Shown: positions 10,131-21,078, numbered from the stretch's first letter. The stretch is DNA of 64,000 nt from Lichenicola sp964247725 (GCA_964247725.1 CAXTVM010000001.1:124001-188000); one strand, 5' to 3'. A program made the numbers and translations. The notes: generated by a model from the sequence alone, not told the origin.

Positions 10131-10868
10131 CTAGGCGGCCGGCGCCAGGTCGACCCGATCGAACGGCACGCGGTCCGGCGGCCCGGCCGCGAACACCCAG
10201 TTCGCCGGCAGCGCCCGATCGGCCGGCAATCCCACCAGCGAGGCGTTGGTGGTGCCGAAGCCCGACCGGGGCGGGATGTTGAGCTCGCTCCCCGCCGGCA
10301 GCGAGCGATCCGACAGCAGCGCAGTCCAGCTGCCCCAATCCGGCGGAAAAGGCGTGGCCGCGGTCTGAAACCGCGGTAGGTGGCGGGCGATGCGCGGGAT
10401 CGTCATGTCGTCCGGGCCGGCGGTCGCCACCATGTGGATGCCGGGCTCGAGCGGCGTGATCTCGGCGTGGCCGTAGCCCAGCCCGCACAGGTAGAAGGCG
10501 CGGCCGCGGTCGGCGACGATCATGTTGTAGGAGCGGTAGCGCCCGGCATCGGTGGCGGACACCGCCCGCGCCGCCGCCGCCGCGTCCGGCTCGGCCAGCG
10601 CCAGCAACGGCAGCTCGCCGCGCGAGCGCTTGCCGGGCGCCGGCCCCAGACTGCCGACCCGGTTCAGCACCGCGGCCACCACGCCGCCGTCGCTCACGCC
10701 CAGCCACGAGCCGCCGCCCGGCACGTCGCGCGGCCCCACCACGTGCGGATGGGCGGGCCAGTGGCGGCCTGGCGGTTCCCAGGCGCGATCGAGCCGTTCG
10801 TCGCGGTTGGCCGCCAGCAGCAACGGCCAGGGTTCGCCGGGGGTGGTGGAGACGATGACGGTGCACAC
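10131..10868 (-). CDS. NRDE (TANGO2-like) family protein
   Basis: The 245-residue protein starts with MCTVIVS and carries the name-giving ANRDE motif (residues 19-23), followed by GGSWLGVSDGGVVAAVLN and a C-terminal GTTNAS. The conserved Cys2 after the initiator Met suggests an N-terminal-nucleophile-like hydrolase arrangement. The function is poorly known; eukaryotic TANGO2 homologues affect heme and lipid handling. The gene lies between purB and purC on the same strand, with about 100 bp on either side. Confidence 0.88.
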   Translation of the reverse strand: MCTVIVSTTPGEPWPLLLAANRDERLDRAWEPPGRHWPAHPHVVGPRDVPGGGSWLGVSDGGVVAAVLNRVGSLGPAPGKRSRGELPLLALAEPDAAAAARAVSATDAGRYRSYNMIVADRGRAFYLCGLGYGHAEITPLEPGIHMVATAGPDDMTIPRIARHLPRFQTAATPFPPDWGSWTALLSDRSLPAGSELNIPPRSGFGTTNASLVGLPADRALPANWVFAAGPPDRVPFDRVDLAPAA

Positions 10869-10967
10869 GATGGCTGGGTTCCCGCAGCCGACGGGCTGCC
10901 ACGGCTCTATACTAAGCCGCGAGCGGCCGGGACGGTATGCCGCAATGCGGCATGCGTCGGATGCGTG

Positions 10968-12338
<1,371 letters not shown>

Positions 12339-12367
12339 CGGGCACTCTCCTGGGCGGCAGATCAAGT

Positions 12368-12487
12368 AAGGCCAGGGGCGCAGCCCCTGGACCCGGCTAG
12401 GGCCGGCGGCCCTAGGACCCGATTCTTTAAGTAGCGGTTTCCAAAGGCGAGCCTTTGGCGGGGTCCAGGGGCAGAGCCCCTGGCCTT
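12368..12487. repeat. GC-rich palindromic repeat, family B, copy 1
   Basis: The order of hairpins is GGCCAGGGGC-GCA-GCCCCTGG, TAGGGCC-GGC-GGCCCTA, then a spacer ACCCGATTCTTTAAGTAGCGG, then CCAAAGGC-GA-GCCTTTGG and CCAGGGGC-AGA-GCCCCTGG. The whole element is a large imperfect palindrome. It differs from family A in the central block with TTTAAGTAGCGGTTTCC. Its right half overlaps the 3' end of the MFS gene and supplies that protein's last residues. Confidence 0.85.
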
Positions 12488-13752
12488 AACGCGCCGATCC
12501 GGCGACGCGCTGCGGCAAGGGCGGCCATCGACACCAGGGCGGCAAAGGCGACATAGAGCCCGGGGCTGCGCGGGTCGCCGGTCCGGGCGATGAGCCAGGT
12601 GTTGATGAACGGCGCGAAGCCGCCGAACAGGGCGATGCCGAGCGCATAGCCGACCGACAGCCCGATGCCGCGGTGATGCACCGGGAACACCAGCCCCATG
12701 AAGCCCACCAGCGGCGCATTGTAGGACAGGCCGATCAGGGTGAGGCCGAGCGGCAGCAGGAACAGCATGAGCTGGCCCGGCCAGTGCGCCAGCAGCATGA
12801 AGGCCGGGTAGCCGGCCAGCAGCGTCGCCAGGCAGGAAAGCTGCATCCAGGCGATCCGCCGGGAGCGGTCGAACGCGTGCGCGATCCGCAGCCGCACCTG
12901 GGTGAAGGCCAGGATCGCCGCGTAGAGCAGCACCACCGAGAGCAGCGCCGATCCGTTGCGCATGTGCAGCACGGTCACGGCGTAGGTGGGCAGGTAGACG
13001 ATCAGGTAGGTCAGCGCGGTGCCCGTCGCGACCATGCCGGCGGCGATGGCGATGCCGGCCGGCGTGCCGGGGTCGTGCGGCGCCGGCTCCGCCGAGCGCC
13101 GGACGAAGGCGGGCGCGTCGCGCAGGCGGCGGCGCAGCAGCAGCGCCAGCGGACCGGCCAGCACGCCCAGCGCGAACGCGATGCGGAACGGCTGCAGGTG
13201 CAGCAGCGACACCTCCCGGCTGTCGCTCAGCAGCCAGGCGACGCCGGCGGCGACCAGGCTCGCCGCATACTGGCTGGTGCCCTGCCAGCTCGCCGCACGG
13301 GTCTCCGCGGCGGGCGAGTGCTCGATCATCAGCGCGGTGGCACTGCCGAACTCGCCGCCGAGCGCGAAACCCTGCAGCAGCCGCGCGGCCAGGATGCCGC
13401 AGGGGGCGAAGAACCCGATGGCGGCGCGGGGTGGCATCAGCGCGATCACGGCGCCGGACAGCGTCATCAGCGAGACCGACAGCACCATGCAGGCGGCACG
13501 TCCTCGCCGGTCGGCATAGGCGCCGAGCACCAGGGCGCCGACCGGCCGGACCAGGAACGAGGCGCCGAAGGTGCCGAAGGTCAGCAGCAGCCGCGTGGTC
13601 TGGTCGCGGCCGGGGAAGAAGGTGGCGGCGACCGCGGTGGCGAAGAAGCCGTAGATGACGAAGTCGTAGAACTCGAGCGCGTTGCCGATGGTGGCGCCGA
13701 GGATCATCAGCCCCCGGCCGGGTGGCGGGGCAGCGGCCGCGCTATTCCCCAA
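12427..13752 (-). CDS. MFS transporter, metabolite:H+ symporter (MHS/ProP-like) type
   Basis: The 441-residue membrane protein has about 12 hydrophobic segments. It shows the MHS-family start GATIGNALEFYDFVIYGFFA, the loop GASFLVRPVGALVLGAYADRRGR between helices 2 and 3, and RLLQGFALGGEFGSA. Relatives import citrate, proline/betaine, alpha-ketoglutarate or shikimate with protons; the substrate is unknown here. It overlaps the 3' end of ggt by 11 bp, which suggests co-expression and perhaps uptake of gamma-glutamyl products. About the last 19 residues (PGALPLDPAKGSPLETAT) are encoded by a family B palindromic repeat, so the native C-terminus has been replaced. Confidence 0.9.
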   Translation of the reverse strand: MGNSAAAAPPPGRGLMILGATIGNALEFYDFVIYGFFATAVAATFFPGRDQTTRLLLTFGTFGASFLVRPVGALVLGAYADRRGRAACMVLSVSLMTLSGAVIALMPPRAAIGFFAPCGILAARLLQGFALGGEFGSATALMIEHSPAAETRAASWQGTSQYAASLVAAGVAWLLSDSREVSLLHLQPFRIAFALGVLAGPLALLLRRRLRDAPAFVRRSAEPAPHDPGTPAGIAIAAGMVATGTALTYLIVYLPTYAVTVLHMRNGSALLSVVLLYAAILAFTQVRLRIAHAFDRSRRIAWMQLSCLATLLAGYPAFMLLAHWPGQLMLFLLPLGLTLIGLSYNAPLVGFMGLVFPVHHRGIGLSVGYALGIALFGGFAPFINTWLIARTGDPRSPGLYVAFAALVSMAALAAARRRIGALRPGALPLDPAKGSPLETAT

Positions 13753-15646
13753 CCGCGGCGCCGCCGGGATGGCGCAGGTCGAGGCCGCCGAAATAGCCGG
13801 GCTGCCTGGCCGCCAGCGATGGGCCGCCGACGAGGATGCCCTCGGCGGAGCCCCAGTTCGGGTAGGTCTTGAGCACGTAGCCCATCGCGGCGAGTTTCGC
13901 CGCCACGTCCGGCGATAGCGCGCCGGCCTCGACCTGCACCGGCGCCGGCATCCACTGCTCGTGGACGCGGCGCATGTTGACCGCCTGGGCGATGTCCTGG
14001 CCGCCGTCGAGCACCGCGAGGATGGCCTCCAGAGTGATGGTCGGGATGCGCGAGCCGCCGGGGCTGCCGATCACCATGACCACCTTCCCGTCCCGCGACA
14101 GGATGGTCGGCGACATCGAGGAGAGCGGCGTCTTGCCGGGCGCGATCGCGTTGGCCTTGGCGCCGAGCAGGCCGAACATGTTGGGCGCGTCGGGCTTGGC
14201 GGAGAAGTCGTCCATCTCGTCGTTCAGGACGATCCCGGTCCCCGGCGCCATCACGTAGGCACCGAAATAGCCGTTCAGCGTGTAGGTCATGGAGACGGCG
14301 CGGCCGTCCCGGTCGATGATCGAGAAGTGGGTGGTCTCGGTCCCCTCCCGGCCCGCCGACGCCGGCGTGGCGCCGGCATGCGGCATCGGGTCGAGCGGGC
14401 TGAGGTCGGCGGACGGCACCGCGCGGTCGGTGGGGGTGTCGGCGCGGACCGTGGCGTCGTAGGCGGGGGACAGCAGCTTGGCGACCGGATCGTCGACGAA
14501 GGCGGGGTCGCCGAGGTCCTGGCGGTCGGAATAGGCGTGCCGCATCGCCTCGAGCTGGCGCTGCAGGCCGGCAGGGCTGCGCAGGCCCAGCGCCTGCAGG
14601 TGGTCGCCGTCGAGGATGCCCAGGGTCTCGCAGATGGCGACGCCGCCGCTGCTCGGTGGCGGCGCGGTGTCGATGGTGTAGCCGTCATAACGGCAGGTGA
14701 CGGGCGCCAGGGTGCGGGTGCGGTAGCCGCCGAAGTCGGCGGGCGACAGGATGCCGCCGCCCCTCTGGCTGGCGGCGGCGATGGCGGCCGCAATGGGGCC
14801 GCGATAGAACGCGTCCGCGCCGCGATCGGCGATCTGCTGCAGGCTGTTCGCGAGGTCGGCCTGCACCAGCCGGTCGCCGACCGCATGCGGGGTGCCGTCC
14901 GGACGCAGGAAGATCCTCGCCAGCGCCGGGTCCCGGGCGAAACCGGCGGTGGCGGTGCGCAGCAGCATGACGTCGTTCGGGGCCAGCACGAAGCCGTCGC
15001 GGGCGAGCGCGATCGCGGGCGCCATCACCACCTGGCGGCCGAGGCGGCCCCAGCGCCGCAGCGCCTCGTCCATGCCGGCGACGGTACCGGGCACGGCCAC
15101 CGCCTTCCAGCCGTGGCGCGACAGGTCGGGGACGACGTTGCCCTGCGCGTCCTGATACATGGTCTCCGTGGCGGCCAGCGGCGCCTTCTCGCGGAAGTCG
15201 AGGAACAGGCTGCTTCCGTCGGGCTGGCGCAGCATCAGGAAGCCGCCGCCGCCGATATTGCCGGCGGCCGGATAAACCACGGCCAACGCATAGGCGACGG
15301 CGACGGTGGCGTCGACCGCATTGCCGCCCTGCGCCAGGATCCGCGCGCCGGCCTCGGACGCCAGCGACTGCGCCGTCACCACCATGCCGTGCAGGCCGCG
15401 CACCGGCACCGGCGCCGGAGCGGGTGCGGTGTCGGCGCCGAAGCTCAGCGGGTCCACGGCGTCGCCGCGGCCGGCGGCCGGACCCTGGCCGCGGCTCTGG
15501 CCCTGAGGCACCCCGCCCTGGCCGGACGGACCGGTCGGGGCCTGGGCGAACGCCGTGCCGCCGCCCGGGGTCAACGCGAGCGATGCGGCGACCGCCATCG
15601 CGGCCAGACGGCCGAGGTGACGCCGAGCGGACGGAATGCCGGTCAA
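13742..15646 (-). CDS. ggt: Gamma-glutamyltransferase
   Basis: The 634-residue precursor belongs to the self-cleaving Ntn-hydrolases that hydrolyse or transfer the gamma-glutamyl group of glutathione in the periplasm. Near the N-terminus ARILAQGGNAVDATVAVAYA fits the large subunit. The processing site and nucleophile is Thr438 in ETTHFSIIDRDG, followed by GSPGGSRIPTI of the small subunit. An N-terminal export signal is visible (RR, then AAMAVAASLALTPGGGTAFA). The first in-frame start is TTG at 15646, overlapping the map stop (TTGA); an ATG at 15598 would still give a short signal peptide and cannot be excluded. It is co-directional with the MFS gene downstream. Confidence 0.93.
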   Translation of the reverse strand: MTGIPSARRHLGRLAAMAVAASLALTPGGGTAFAQAPTGPSGQGGVPQGQSRGQGPAAGRGDAVDPLSFGADTAPAPAPVPVRGLHGMVVTAQSLASEAGARILAQGGNAVDATVAVAYALAVVYPAAGNIGGGGFLMLRQPDGSSLFLDFREKAPLAATETMYQDAQGNVVPDLSRHGWKAVAVPGTVAGMDEALRRWGRLGRQVVMAPAIALARDGFVLAPNDVMLLRTATAGFARDPALARIFLRPDGTPHAVGDRLVQADLANSLQQIADRGADAFYRGPIAAAIAAASQRGGGILSPADFGGYRTRTLAPVTCRYDGYTIDTAPPPSSGGVAICETLGILDGDHLQALGLRSPAGLQRQLEAMRHAYSDRQDLGDPAFVDDPVAKLLSPAYDATVRADTPTDRAVPSADLSPLDPMPHAGATPASAGREGTETTHFSIIDRDGRAVSMTYTLNGYFGAYVMAPGTGIVLNDEMDDFSAKPDAPNMFGLLGAKANAIAPGKTPLSSMSPTILSRDGKVVMVIGSPGGSRIPTITLEAILAVLDGGQDIAQAVNMRRVHEQWMPAPVQVEAGALSPDVAAKLAAMGYVLKTYPNWGSAEGILVGGPSLAARQPGYFGGLDLRHPGGAAVGE

Positions 15647-16458
15647 GCGACGACCGCGTAGGGTGGCCTGTGCAGGCCGGCCGGCGACAGGGTGAAAATC
15701 TCGCAGCCGTCGGCGGTGACGCCCACCATGTGCTCGAACTGCGCCGACAGGCTGCGGTCGCGGGTGACCGCGGTCCAGCCGTCGTCGAGGATCTTCACGT
15801 CGGGCCGGCCCGCGTTGATCATCGGCTCGACGGTGAAGAACATGCCGGGCCGCAGCACCGCGCCCTCGCCCGCACGGCCGAAATGCAGGATGTTCGGCGA
15901 GCTGTGGAACTGCCGCCCGATGCCGTGGCCGCAGAAGTCGCGCACCACCGAGAAGCGCTTCGGCTCGACGAAGCTCTGGATGGCGTGGCCGATATCGCTG
16001 ACCCGGGCGCCCGGCCGGATCACCTCCAGGCCGCGCATCAGGGAGTCGTAGGTCACGTCGACCAGCATGGCGGCACGGCGCGACGGGGTACCGGCGATGT
16101 ACATCCGGCTGGTGTCGCCGTGCCAGCCGTCGACGATCGAGGTGACGTCGATGTTCAGAACGTCGCCGTCCTGCAGCCGGCGGTCGCCCGGGATGCCGTG
16201 GCAGACGACGTGGTTGATGGAGATACAGGAGGATTTCGGGTAGCCGCGATAGTTGAGCGTCGCCGGGATGGCGCCGCGCGACAGCGTGTAGTCGTGGATG
16301 AGGCGGTCGAGCGCCTCGGTGGTGATGCCGACCTGGACGTGGGGGGTGATCATGTCGAGCGTTTCGGCGGCGAGCCGCCCGGCGGCGCGCATGCCGGCGA
16401 AATCGGCTTCCGAATGGAGGATGATCCGACGCCCATCCGCTTCGCCGTCCATCGTCAC
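15643..16458 (-). CDS. map: Methionine aminopeptidase, type I
   Basis: The 271-residue enzyme removes the initiator Met from nascent proteins. The dinuclear metal ligands align at D104, D115, H178, E211 and E242, and H87 fits the conserved active-site His (INHVVCHGIPG). The N-terminal dozen residues are variable. It is first in a run map-ggt-MFS on the minus strand, with four-base overlap to ggt. The 200 bp upstream, to the DD-carboxypeptidase stop, hold no gene that I can support. Confidence 0.95.
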   Translation of the reverse strand: MTMDGEADGRRIILHSEADFAGMRAAGRLAAETLDMITPHVQVGITTEALDRLIHDYTLSRGAIPATLNYRGYPKSSCISINHVVCHGIPGDRRLQDGDVLNIDVTSIVDGWHGDTSRMYIAGTPSRRAAMLVDVTYDSLMRGLEVIRPGARVSDIGHAIQSFVEPKRFSVVRDFCGHGIGRQFHSSPNILHFGRAGEGAVLRPGMFFTVEPMINAGRPDVKILDDGWTAVTRDRSLSAQFEHMVGVTADGCEIFTLSPAGLHRPPYAVVA

Positions 16459-16659
16459 GTCTTTCCTGCTCGTCGGGCCTGCTGGTCGGGCGCTGCCGGG
16501 TCGGGCGGGCCTTCGGTTCGGCCCTGCCGGTGCGGCGCCGTGAGGCTAAGGCCCAGCCGGACCCGCGCCGCCCCGCTGCGCCGGCTTCAAGATGCGCGGG
16601 CCGCCATCGCCGTGCAAGGCACGACCGGCGGCGGCGTCAGCGGTCCCGGACGCGGCGGA

Positions 16660-17850
16660 TCAGCCCTTCTGGTCGCGGACGTGCCAGCCATGGCGGTGCC
16701 CGCCCGACGTGACGGCGGTGGCTGGATGGACGCGCGCGCCGATCAGAGACAGCCGCGACCCGTGGCCGCGAGCACGCGGGCCAGCCGACGCCGCGACGGG
16801 CACCACCATCTCGGTCGAGACCAGGCGCGTCGCCATCCGCCCGTGCGAGCGGACCATCGCGTGCCGGCGCGGCGCCAGGGCGGCGTCGTCGCCCACGGTG
16901 TCGGAGGCGAGCAGCATGGCCGGGCGGCGCCCGTGCGGGCGCGGCATCACCGGCACGCCCTCCTGCTGGAACGCCTGGTCGAGCAGCTCGGCCATCACCG
17001 CGCTGCGCTGCGGGTTGGTGCGGGCGCCGAGCACAACGCCGATCAGCCGCACGTTGCCGCGCACCGCCGAGGTCACGAGGTTGCGGCCGGCATCGATGGT
17101 GTAGCCGGTCTTGAGCCCGTCGGCGCCGGGATAGGACACCAGCATCGGGTCATGGTTCATGACCTCGCGGCCGTGGAACATGAAGGCGGGCACCGCGAAG
17201 TAGTGGTACTGCTCGGGGAAGTCCTGGATCAGGTGGCGGGCCAGGGTCGCGAAGTCGCGGGCGGTCGACACCTGGTACGGATCGGGCAGCCCGGAGGCGT
17301 TGCGGAAGGTGGTGCCGCTCATGCCGAGCGAGCGCGCCTTCTCGGTCATCATCTGGGCGAACTGCTGCTCGTCGCCCTGCGCCAGCAGCTCGCCGAGCGC
17401 GCAGGCGGCGTCGTTGGCGGACTTGGTCACCAGGCCCAGGATCGCCTGCTCCACAGTGAGGTAGCTGCCGGGCACCAGGTCCAGCTTGGACGGCTCCATG
17501 GAGGCGGCGTGGCTCGACACCGGCACCGCCTGGTCGAGCGAGATCCGGTTCTGGCGCAGCGCGTCGAACGCCAAATAGAGCGTCATCAGCTTGGTCAGGC
17601 TGGCGGGATAGCGCTGCAGGTCCGGGTTTGCCTGTTGCAACACGGCGCCCGACGAGGCGTCCATCACGAAGGTGCTGAGCTGGCCCACGTACTGCGCGCG
17701 GGCGGCCGCCGGGGAAAGCAGTCCGGCCAGTCCGGCCAGCAGCAACGCGCGCAGCGGAACGGAGCCGAGACAGGTGCGGGACCGATGGGCCGCGACAGCG
17801 CATGCCCCCGTCCGCGTGAGGGTACCGCCTGCCCTGCGATCCGTCGCCAT
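16660..17850 (-). CDS. D-alanyl-D-alanine carboxypeptidase (peptidase S11)
   Basis: The 396-residue penicillin-binding protein trims the terminal D-Ala of peptidoglycan pentapeptides in the periplasm. The three active-site motifs are present: S84-LTK87, S143-A-N145 and K246-T-G. A hydrophobic signal segment lies at about 31-52 (LRALLLAGLAGLLSPAAARA). The C-terminal 100 residues are basic and low-complexity rather than the usual PBP5 C-terminal domain and amphipathic anchor. The ATG at 17850 has GAGGGGAACC upstream; the longer upstream frame is unsupported. It is divergent from clpS. Confidence 0.9.
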   Translation of the reverse strand: MATDRRAGGTLTRTGACAVAAHRSRTCLGSVPLRALLLAGLAGLLSPAAARAQYVGQLSTFVMDASSGAVLQQANPDLQRYPASLTKLMTLYLAFDALRQNRISLDQAVPVSSHAASMEPSKLDLVPGSYLTVEQAILGLVTKSANDAACALGELLAQGDEQQFAQMMTEKARSLGMSGTTFRNASGLPDPYQVSTARDFATLARHLIQDFPEQYHYFAVPAFMFHGREVMNHDPMLVSYPGADGLKTGYTIDAGRNLVTSAVRGNVRLIGVVLGARTNPQRSAVMAELLDQAFQQEGVPVMPRPHGRRPAMLLASDTVGDDAALAPRRHAMVRSHGRMATRLVSTEMVVPVAASAGPRARGHGSRLSLIGARVHPATAVTSGGHRHGWHVRDQKG

Positions 17851-18067
17851 CTGGTTCCCCTCACCCGTCGCGATCACACTATGGCGATGCAAACCTTTCG
17901 TCCAGGTTAATTCAGGGAATGCCAACGGCTTGGCCGTGAAGTTCGGCGGCGGATCGCGATCGCCGGCGTCGCCGCCGACCGGGCGGCGCGCCAGCCTCCG
18001 GCCGGCCGGCATCATCTTCGGCAGACGGGGCTTTCACCGTGGGTTTGACATCCAATATGCTGCCGCC

Positions 18068-18490
18068 ATGCGCTCCGACCACACCTCCCACGGCCTCCCT
18101 TCGTCCCGCGACGTCACGTCGGGCGGAGGCGGCCTGCCGGTCGCCACAGAGCCGCGGGCGGCGAGCGACGGCGACAAGACCAACACCCCGGACTCGCCCA
18201 ACGTCGGCGTCGTCGTCAAGACACGGCCGCGGACGCGCAAGCCGGCGATGTACAAGGTGCTGATGCTGAACGACGACTACACGCCCATGGAGTTCGTCGT
18301 GCACGTGCTGGAGCGCTTCTTCCAGAAGTCGCGCGACGAGGCGACGCGCATCATGCTGCACGTCCACAAGCGCGGCGTCGGCGTGTGCGGGGTCTATACC
18401 TATGAGGTGGCCGAGACCAAGGTGACCCAGGTGATGGACTTGGCGCGGCAGAACCAGCATCCGCTGCAGTGCACGATCGAGAAGGACTAG
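18068..18490 (+). CDS. clpS: ATP-dependent Clp protease adaptor ClpS
   Basis: The 140-residue protein ends in a canonical ClpS core: YKVLMLNDDYTPMEFVVHVL with the N-degron pocket residues, then HVHKRGVGVCGVYTYEVAETK. ClpS delivers proteins with destabilising N-termini to ClpAP. The first 60 residues are a hydrophilic extension before the KPAMYKVL start of the core. A TTGACA hexamer at 18045-18050 lies too close to the ATG to be a -35 for this start, but might mark a promoter if translation begins later; no good in-frame alternative is evident. clpA follows 240 bp downstream. Confidence 0.93.
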   Translation: MRSDHTSHGLPSSRDVTSGGGGLPVATEPRAASDGDKTNTPDSPNVGVVVKTRPRTRKPAMYKVLMLNDDYTPMEFVVHVLERFFQKSRDEATRIMLHVHKRGVGVCGVYTYEVAETKVTQVMDLARQNQHPLQCTIEKD

Positions 18491-18729
18491 ACGGCTGAGT
18501 GCCAGGCTGGGGCGGCTGGCGGCGGCGGTCTCGTAAAGCGGCGGCGGGATCCTATTTCACTGCTGCCGCCCCGGCGTCCAACCGTCCGCGGCACCTGGTC
18601 CACGACTGGTTTCCACTAGCCTTCCGTTGGATTCCATCCAAAGATGACACGGACGCGACATCGGCGGTCGCGACGGGTGATCCAGGGGCGGAGACCAGCC
18701 CAGGGTCCGAGCGGCGAAGGAGCGTCAAC

Positions 18730-21069
18730 ATGCTGTCACGCAACCTCGAACAGACGCTGCACCGCGCCCTGTCGCTCGCGGGCGACCGCCGGCACGAGTA
18801 CGCCACCCTGGAGCACCTGCTGCTCGGGCTGGTCGACGACGGCGATGCCGCCACCGTGCTGCGCGCCTGCGGCGTCGACCTCGACAAGCTGCGCGCCGAC
18901 CTCACCGAGTTCCTGGACAAGGACCTGGCCGGCCTCGCCTCCGACCGCTCCAGCGAGCCGAAGCCGACCGCGGCGTTCCAGCGCGTGGTGCAGCGGGCGG
19001 CGATCCATGTGCAGTCGTCCGGCCGCGACGAGGTCACCGGCGCCAACGTGCTGGTGGCGCTGTTCTCCGAGCGCGAGAGCCATGCGGTCTACTTCCTGCA
19101 GCTTCAGGACATGACTCGGCTGGACGCGGTCAACTTCATCAGCCACGGCATCGCCAAGGCGCCCGGGCGCATCGCGTCGCGGCCAGCCACCGGCCAGGCC
19201 AACGGCAGCGACGGCCCGGAGGGCGAGCGCGAGGAGCGCGGCCGTGGCTCGGCCAAGCAGCAGGACGGGCTGTCCGCCTACTGCGTCAACCTCAACAAGA
19301 AGGCGCTGGCAGGCAAGATCGACCCGCTGATCGGGCGCGACCAGGAGATCGAGCGCACGATCCAAATCCTATGCCGGCGCACCAAGAACAACCCACTCTA
19401 CGTGGGCGATCCCGGCGTCGGCAAGACCGCGATCGCCGAGGGCCTCGCCAAACGCATCGTCGAGAACGACGTGCCGGAGGTGCTGGCGAAGTCCACCATC
19501 TACGCGCTCGACATGGGGGCGCTGCTGGCCGGCACCCGCTACCGCGGCGACTTCGAGGAGCGGCTGAAGGCGGTGGTGACCGAGCTCGAGGCCAACCCGG
19601 GCGGCATCCTGTTCATCGACGAGATCCACACCGTGATCGGCGCCGGCGCCACCTCCGGCGGCGCGATGGACGCGTCCAACCTGCTGAAGCCGGCGCTGGC
19701 GCAGGGCACGCTGCGCTGCATCGGCTCGACCACCTACAAGGAGTTCCGGCAGCACTTCGAGAAGGACCGCGCGCTGGTGCGGCGGTTCCAGAAGATCGAC
19801 GTCAACGAGCCGTCGGTCGAGGATGCGGTCAAGATCCTCCGCGGCCTCAAGGTCAACTACGAGAAGCACCACAAAGTGTCCTACACAGATGAGGCGATCC
19901 GCGCCGCCGTCGAGCTCGCGGTGAAGTACATCCACGACCGCAAGCTCCCCGACAAGGCGATCGACGTCATCGACGAGGTCGGCGCCTCGCGAATGCTCCA
20001 GCCGGAGGAGAAGCGCCGCAAGGTGGTGACGCTGCGCGACGTCGAGGAGATCGTCGCCAAGATCGCCCGCATTCCCCCTAAGAGCGTTTCGGCGGACGAC
20101 AAGGAGACGCTGCGTTCGCTGGAGCGCGACCTGAAGTCGATGGTGTTCGGCCAGGACCGCGCGATCGAGGCGCTGTCGGCGGCGATCAAGCTGTCCCGCG
20201 CCGGCCTGCGCGACGCCGAGAAGCCGATCGGCAACTACCTGTTCTCCGGCCCCACCGGCGTCGGCAAGACCGAGGTGGCCAAGCAGCTGGCGTCCACCCT
20301 GGGCATCGAGCTGATCCGCTTCGACATGTCCGAATACATGGAGCGGCACTCAATCTCGCGGCTGATCGGCGCACCCCCGGGCTATGTCGGCTTCGACCAG
20401 GGCGGCCTCCTCACCGACAGCATCGACCAGCACCCGCACGCGGTGCTGCTGCTCGACGAGATCGAGAAGGCGCACGTCGACCTCTACAACATCCTCCTGC
20501 AGGTGATGGACCACGGCAAGCTCACCGACCACAACGGCAAGACGGTCGACTTCAGGAACGTCATCCTGATCATGACCACAAACGCCGGCGCGGCGGACCT
20601 CACCCGCGAGGCGATCGGCTTCGGGCGCGACAACCGCGCCGGCGAAGACGAGGAGGCGATCAAGCGAATCTTCACGCCGGAGTTCCGCAACCGGCTCGAC
20701 GCCATCATCCCGTTCGCGGGCCTGACCCCCGAGATCGTCGGACGCGTGGTCGAGAAATTCGTGCTTCAGCTCGAGGCGCAGCTGGCCGACCGCAACGTGA
20801 CCATCGAGGTGTCGTCCTCGGCCAAGGAGTGGCTGGCCGAACGCGGCTACGACCGGCTCTACGGCGCCCGCCCGCTGGCCCGCGTGATCCAGGAGCACAT
20901 CAAGAAGCCGCTGGCCGAGGAGCTGCTGTTCGGCTCCCTGGTGCACGGCGGCGCGGTGAAGGTGACACTGAAGGACGGCAAGCTGGCCTTCGACTTCATC
21001 GAGAACCCGGCCCCGGCACCCGAGCCGGAAGAGGACGGCTCGGAGCGCGAGGCGGAGATTGCCGACTAG
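18730..21069 (+). CDS. clpA: ATP-dependent Clp protease ATP-binding subunit ClpA
   Basis: The 779-residue AAA+ unfoldase of ClpAP has an N-domain (residues 1-145, EHLLLGLVDD), a first ATPase domain with Walker A GDPGVGKT near 226 and VLFIDE-type Walker B (GILFIDEIHTV), and a second with GPTGVGKT near 507 and LLLDEIEKAH. GFDQGGLL lies in the second domain. The ATG at 18730 is preceded by AAGGAG at proper spacing; the longer open frame upstream is non-conserved. The gene pairs with clpS. The C-terminus ends in an acidic tail. The frame is intact over 2.3 kb. Confidence 0.96.
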   Translation: MLSRNLEQTLHRALSLAGDRRHEYATLEHLLLGLVDDGDAATVLRACGVDLDKLRADLTEFLDKDLAGLASDRSSEPKPTAAFQRVVQRAAIHVQSSGRDEVTGANVLVALFSERESHAVYFLQLQDMTRLDAVNFISHGIAKAPGRIASRPATGQANGSDGPEGEREERGRGSAKQQDGLSAYCVNLNKKALAGKIDPLIGRDQEIERTIQILCRRTKNNPLYVGDPGVGKTAIAEGLAKRIVENDVPEVLAKSTIYALDMGALLAGTRYRGDFEERLKAVVTELEANPGGILFIDEIHTVIGAGATSGGAMDASNLLKPALAQGTLRCIGSTTYKEFRQHFEKDRALVRRFQKIDVNEPSVEDAVKILRGLKVNYEKHHKVSYTDEAIRAAVELAVKYIHDRKLPDKAIDVIDEVGASRMLQPEEKRRKVVTLRDVEEIVAKIARIPPKSVSADDKETLRSLERDLKSMVFGQDRAIEALSAAIKLSRAGLRDAEKPIGNYLFSGPTGVGKTEVAKQLASTLGIELIRFDMSEYMERHSISRLIGAPPGYVGFDQGGLLTDSIDQHPHAVLLLDEIEKAHVDLYNILLQVMDHGKLTDHNGKTVDFRNVILIMTTNAGAADLTREAIGFGRDNRAGEDEEAIKRIFTPEFRNRLDAIIPFAGLTPEIVGRVVEKFVLQLEAQLADRNVTIEVSSSAKEWLAERGYDRLYGARPLARVIQEHIKKPLAEELLFGSLVHGGAVKVTLKDGKLAFDFIENPAPAPEPEEDGSEREAEIAD

Positions 21070-21078
21070 GAGGCCCCG

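Noticed and set aside
16459..16659. Possible small gene between map and the DD-carboxypeptidase
   Set aside because: Open frames there are short, lack a ribosome binding site and show only GC-biased composition.
18045..18050. TTGACA as the -35 of the clpS promoter
   Set aside because: A matching -10 would fall on the proposed start codon and no TATAAT-like hexamer is present.
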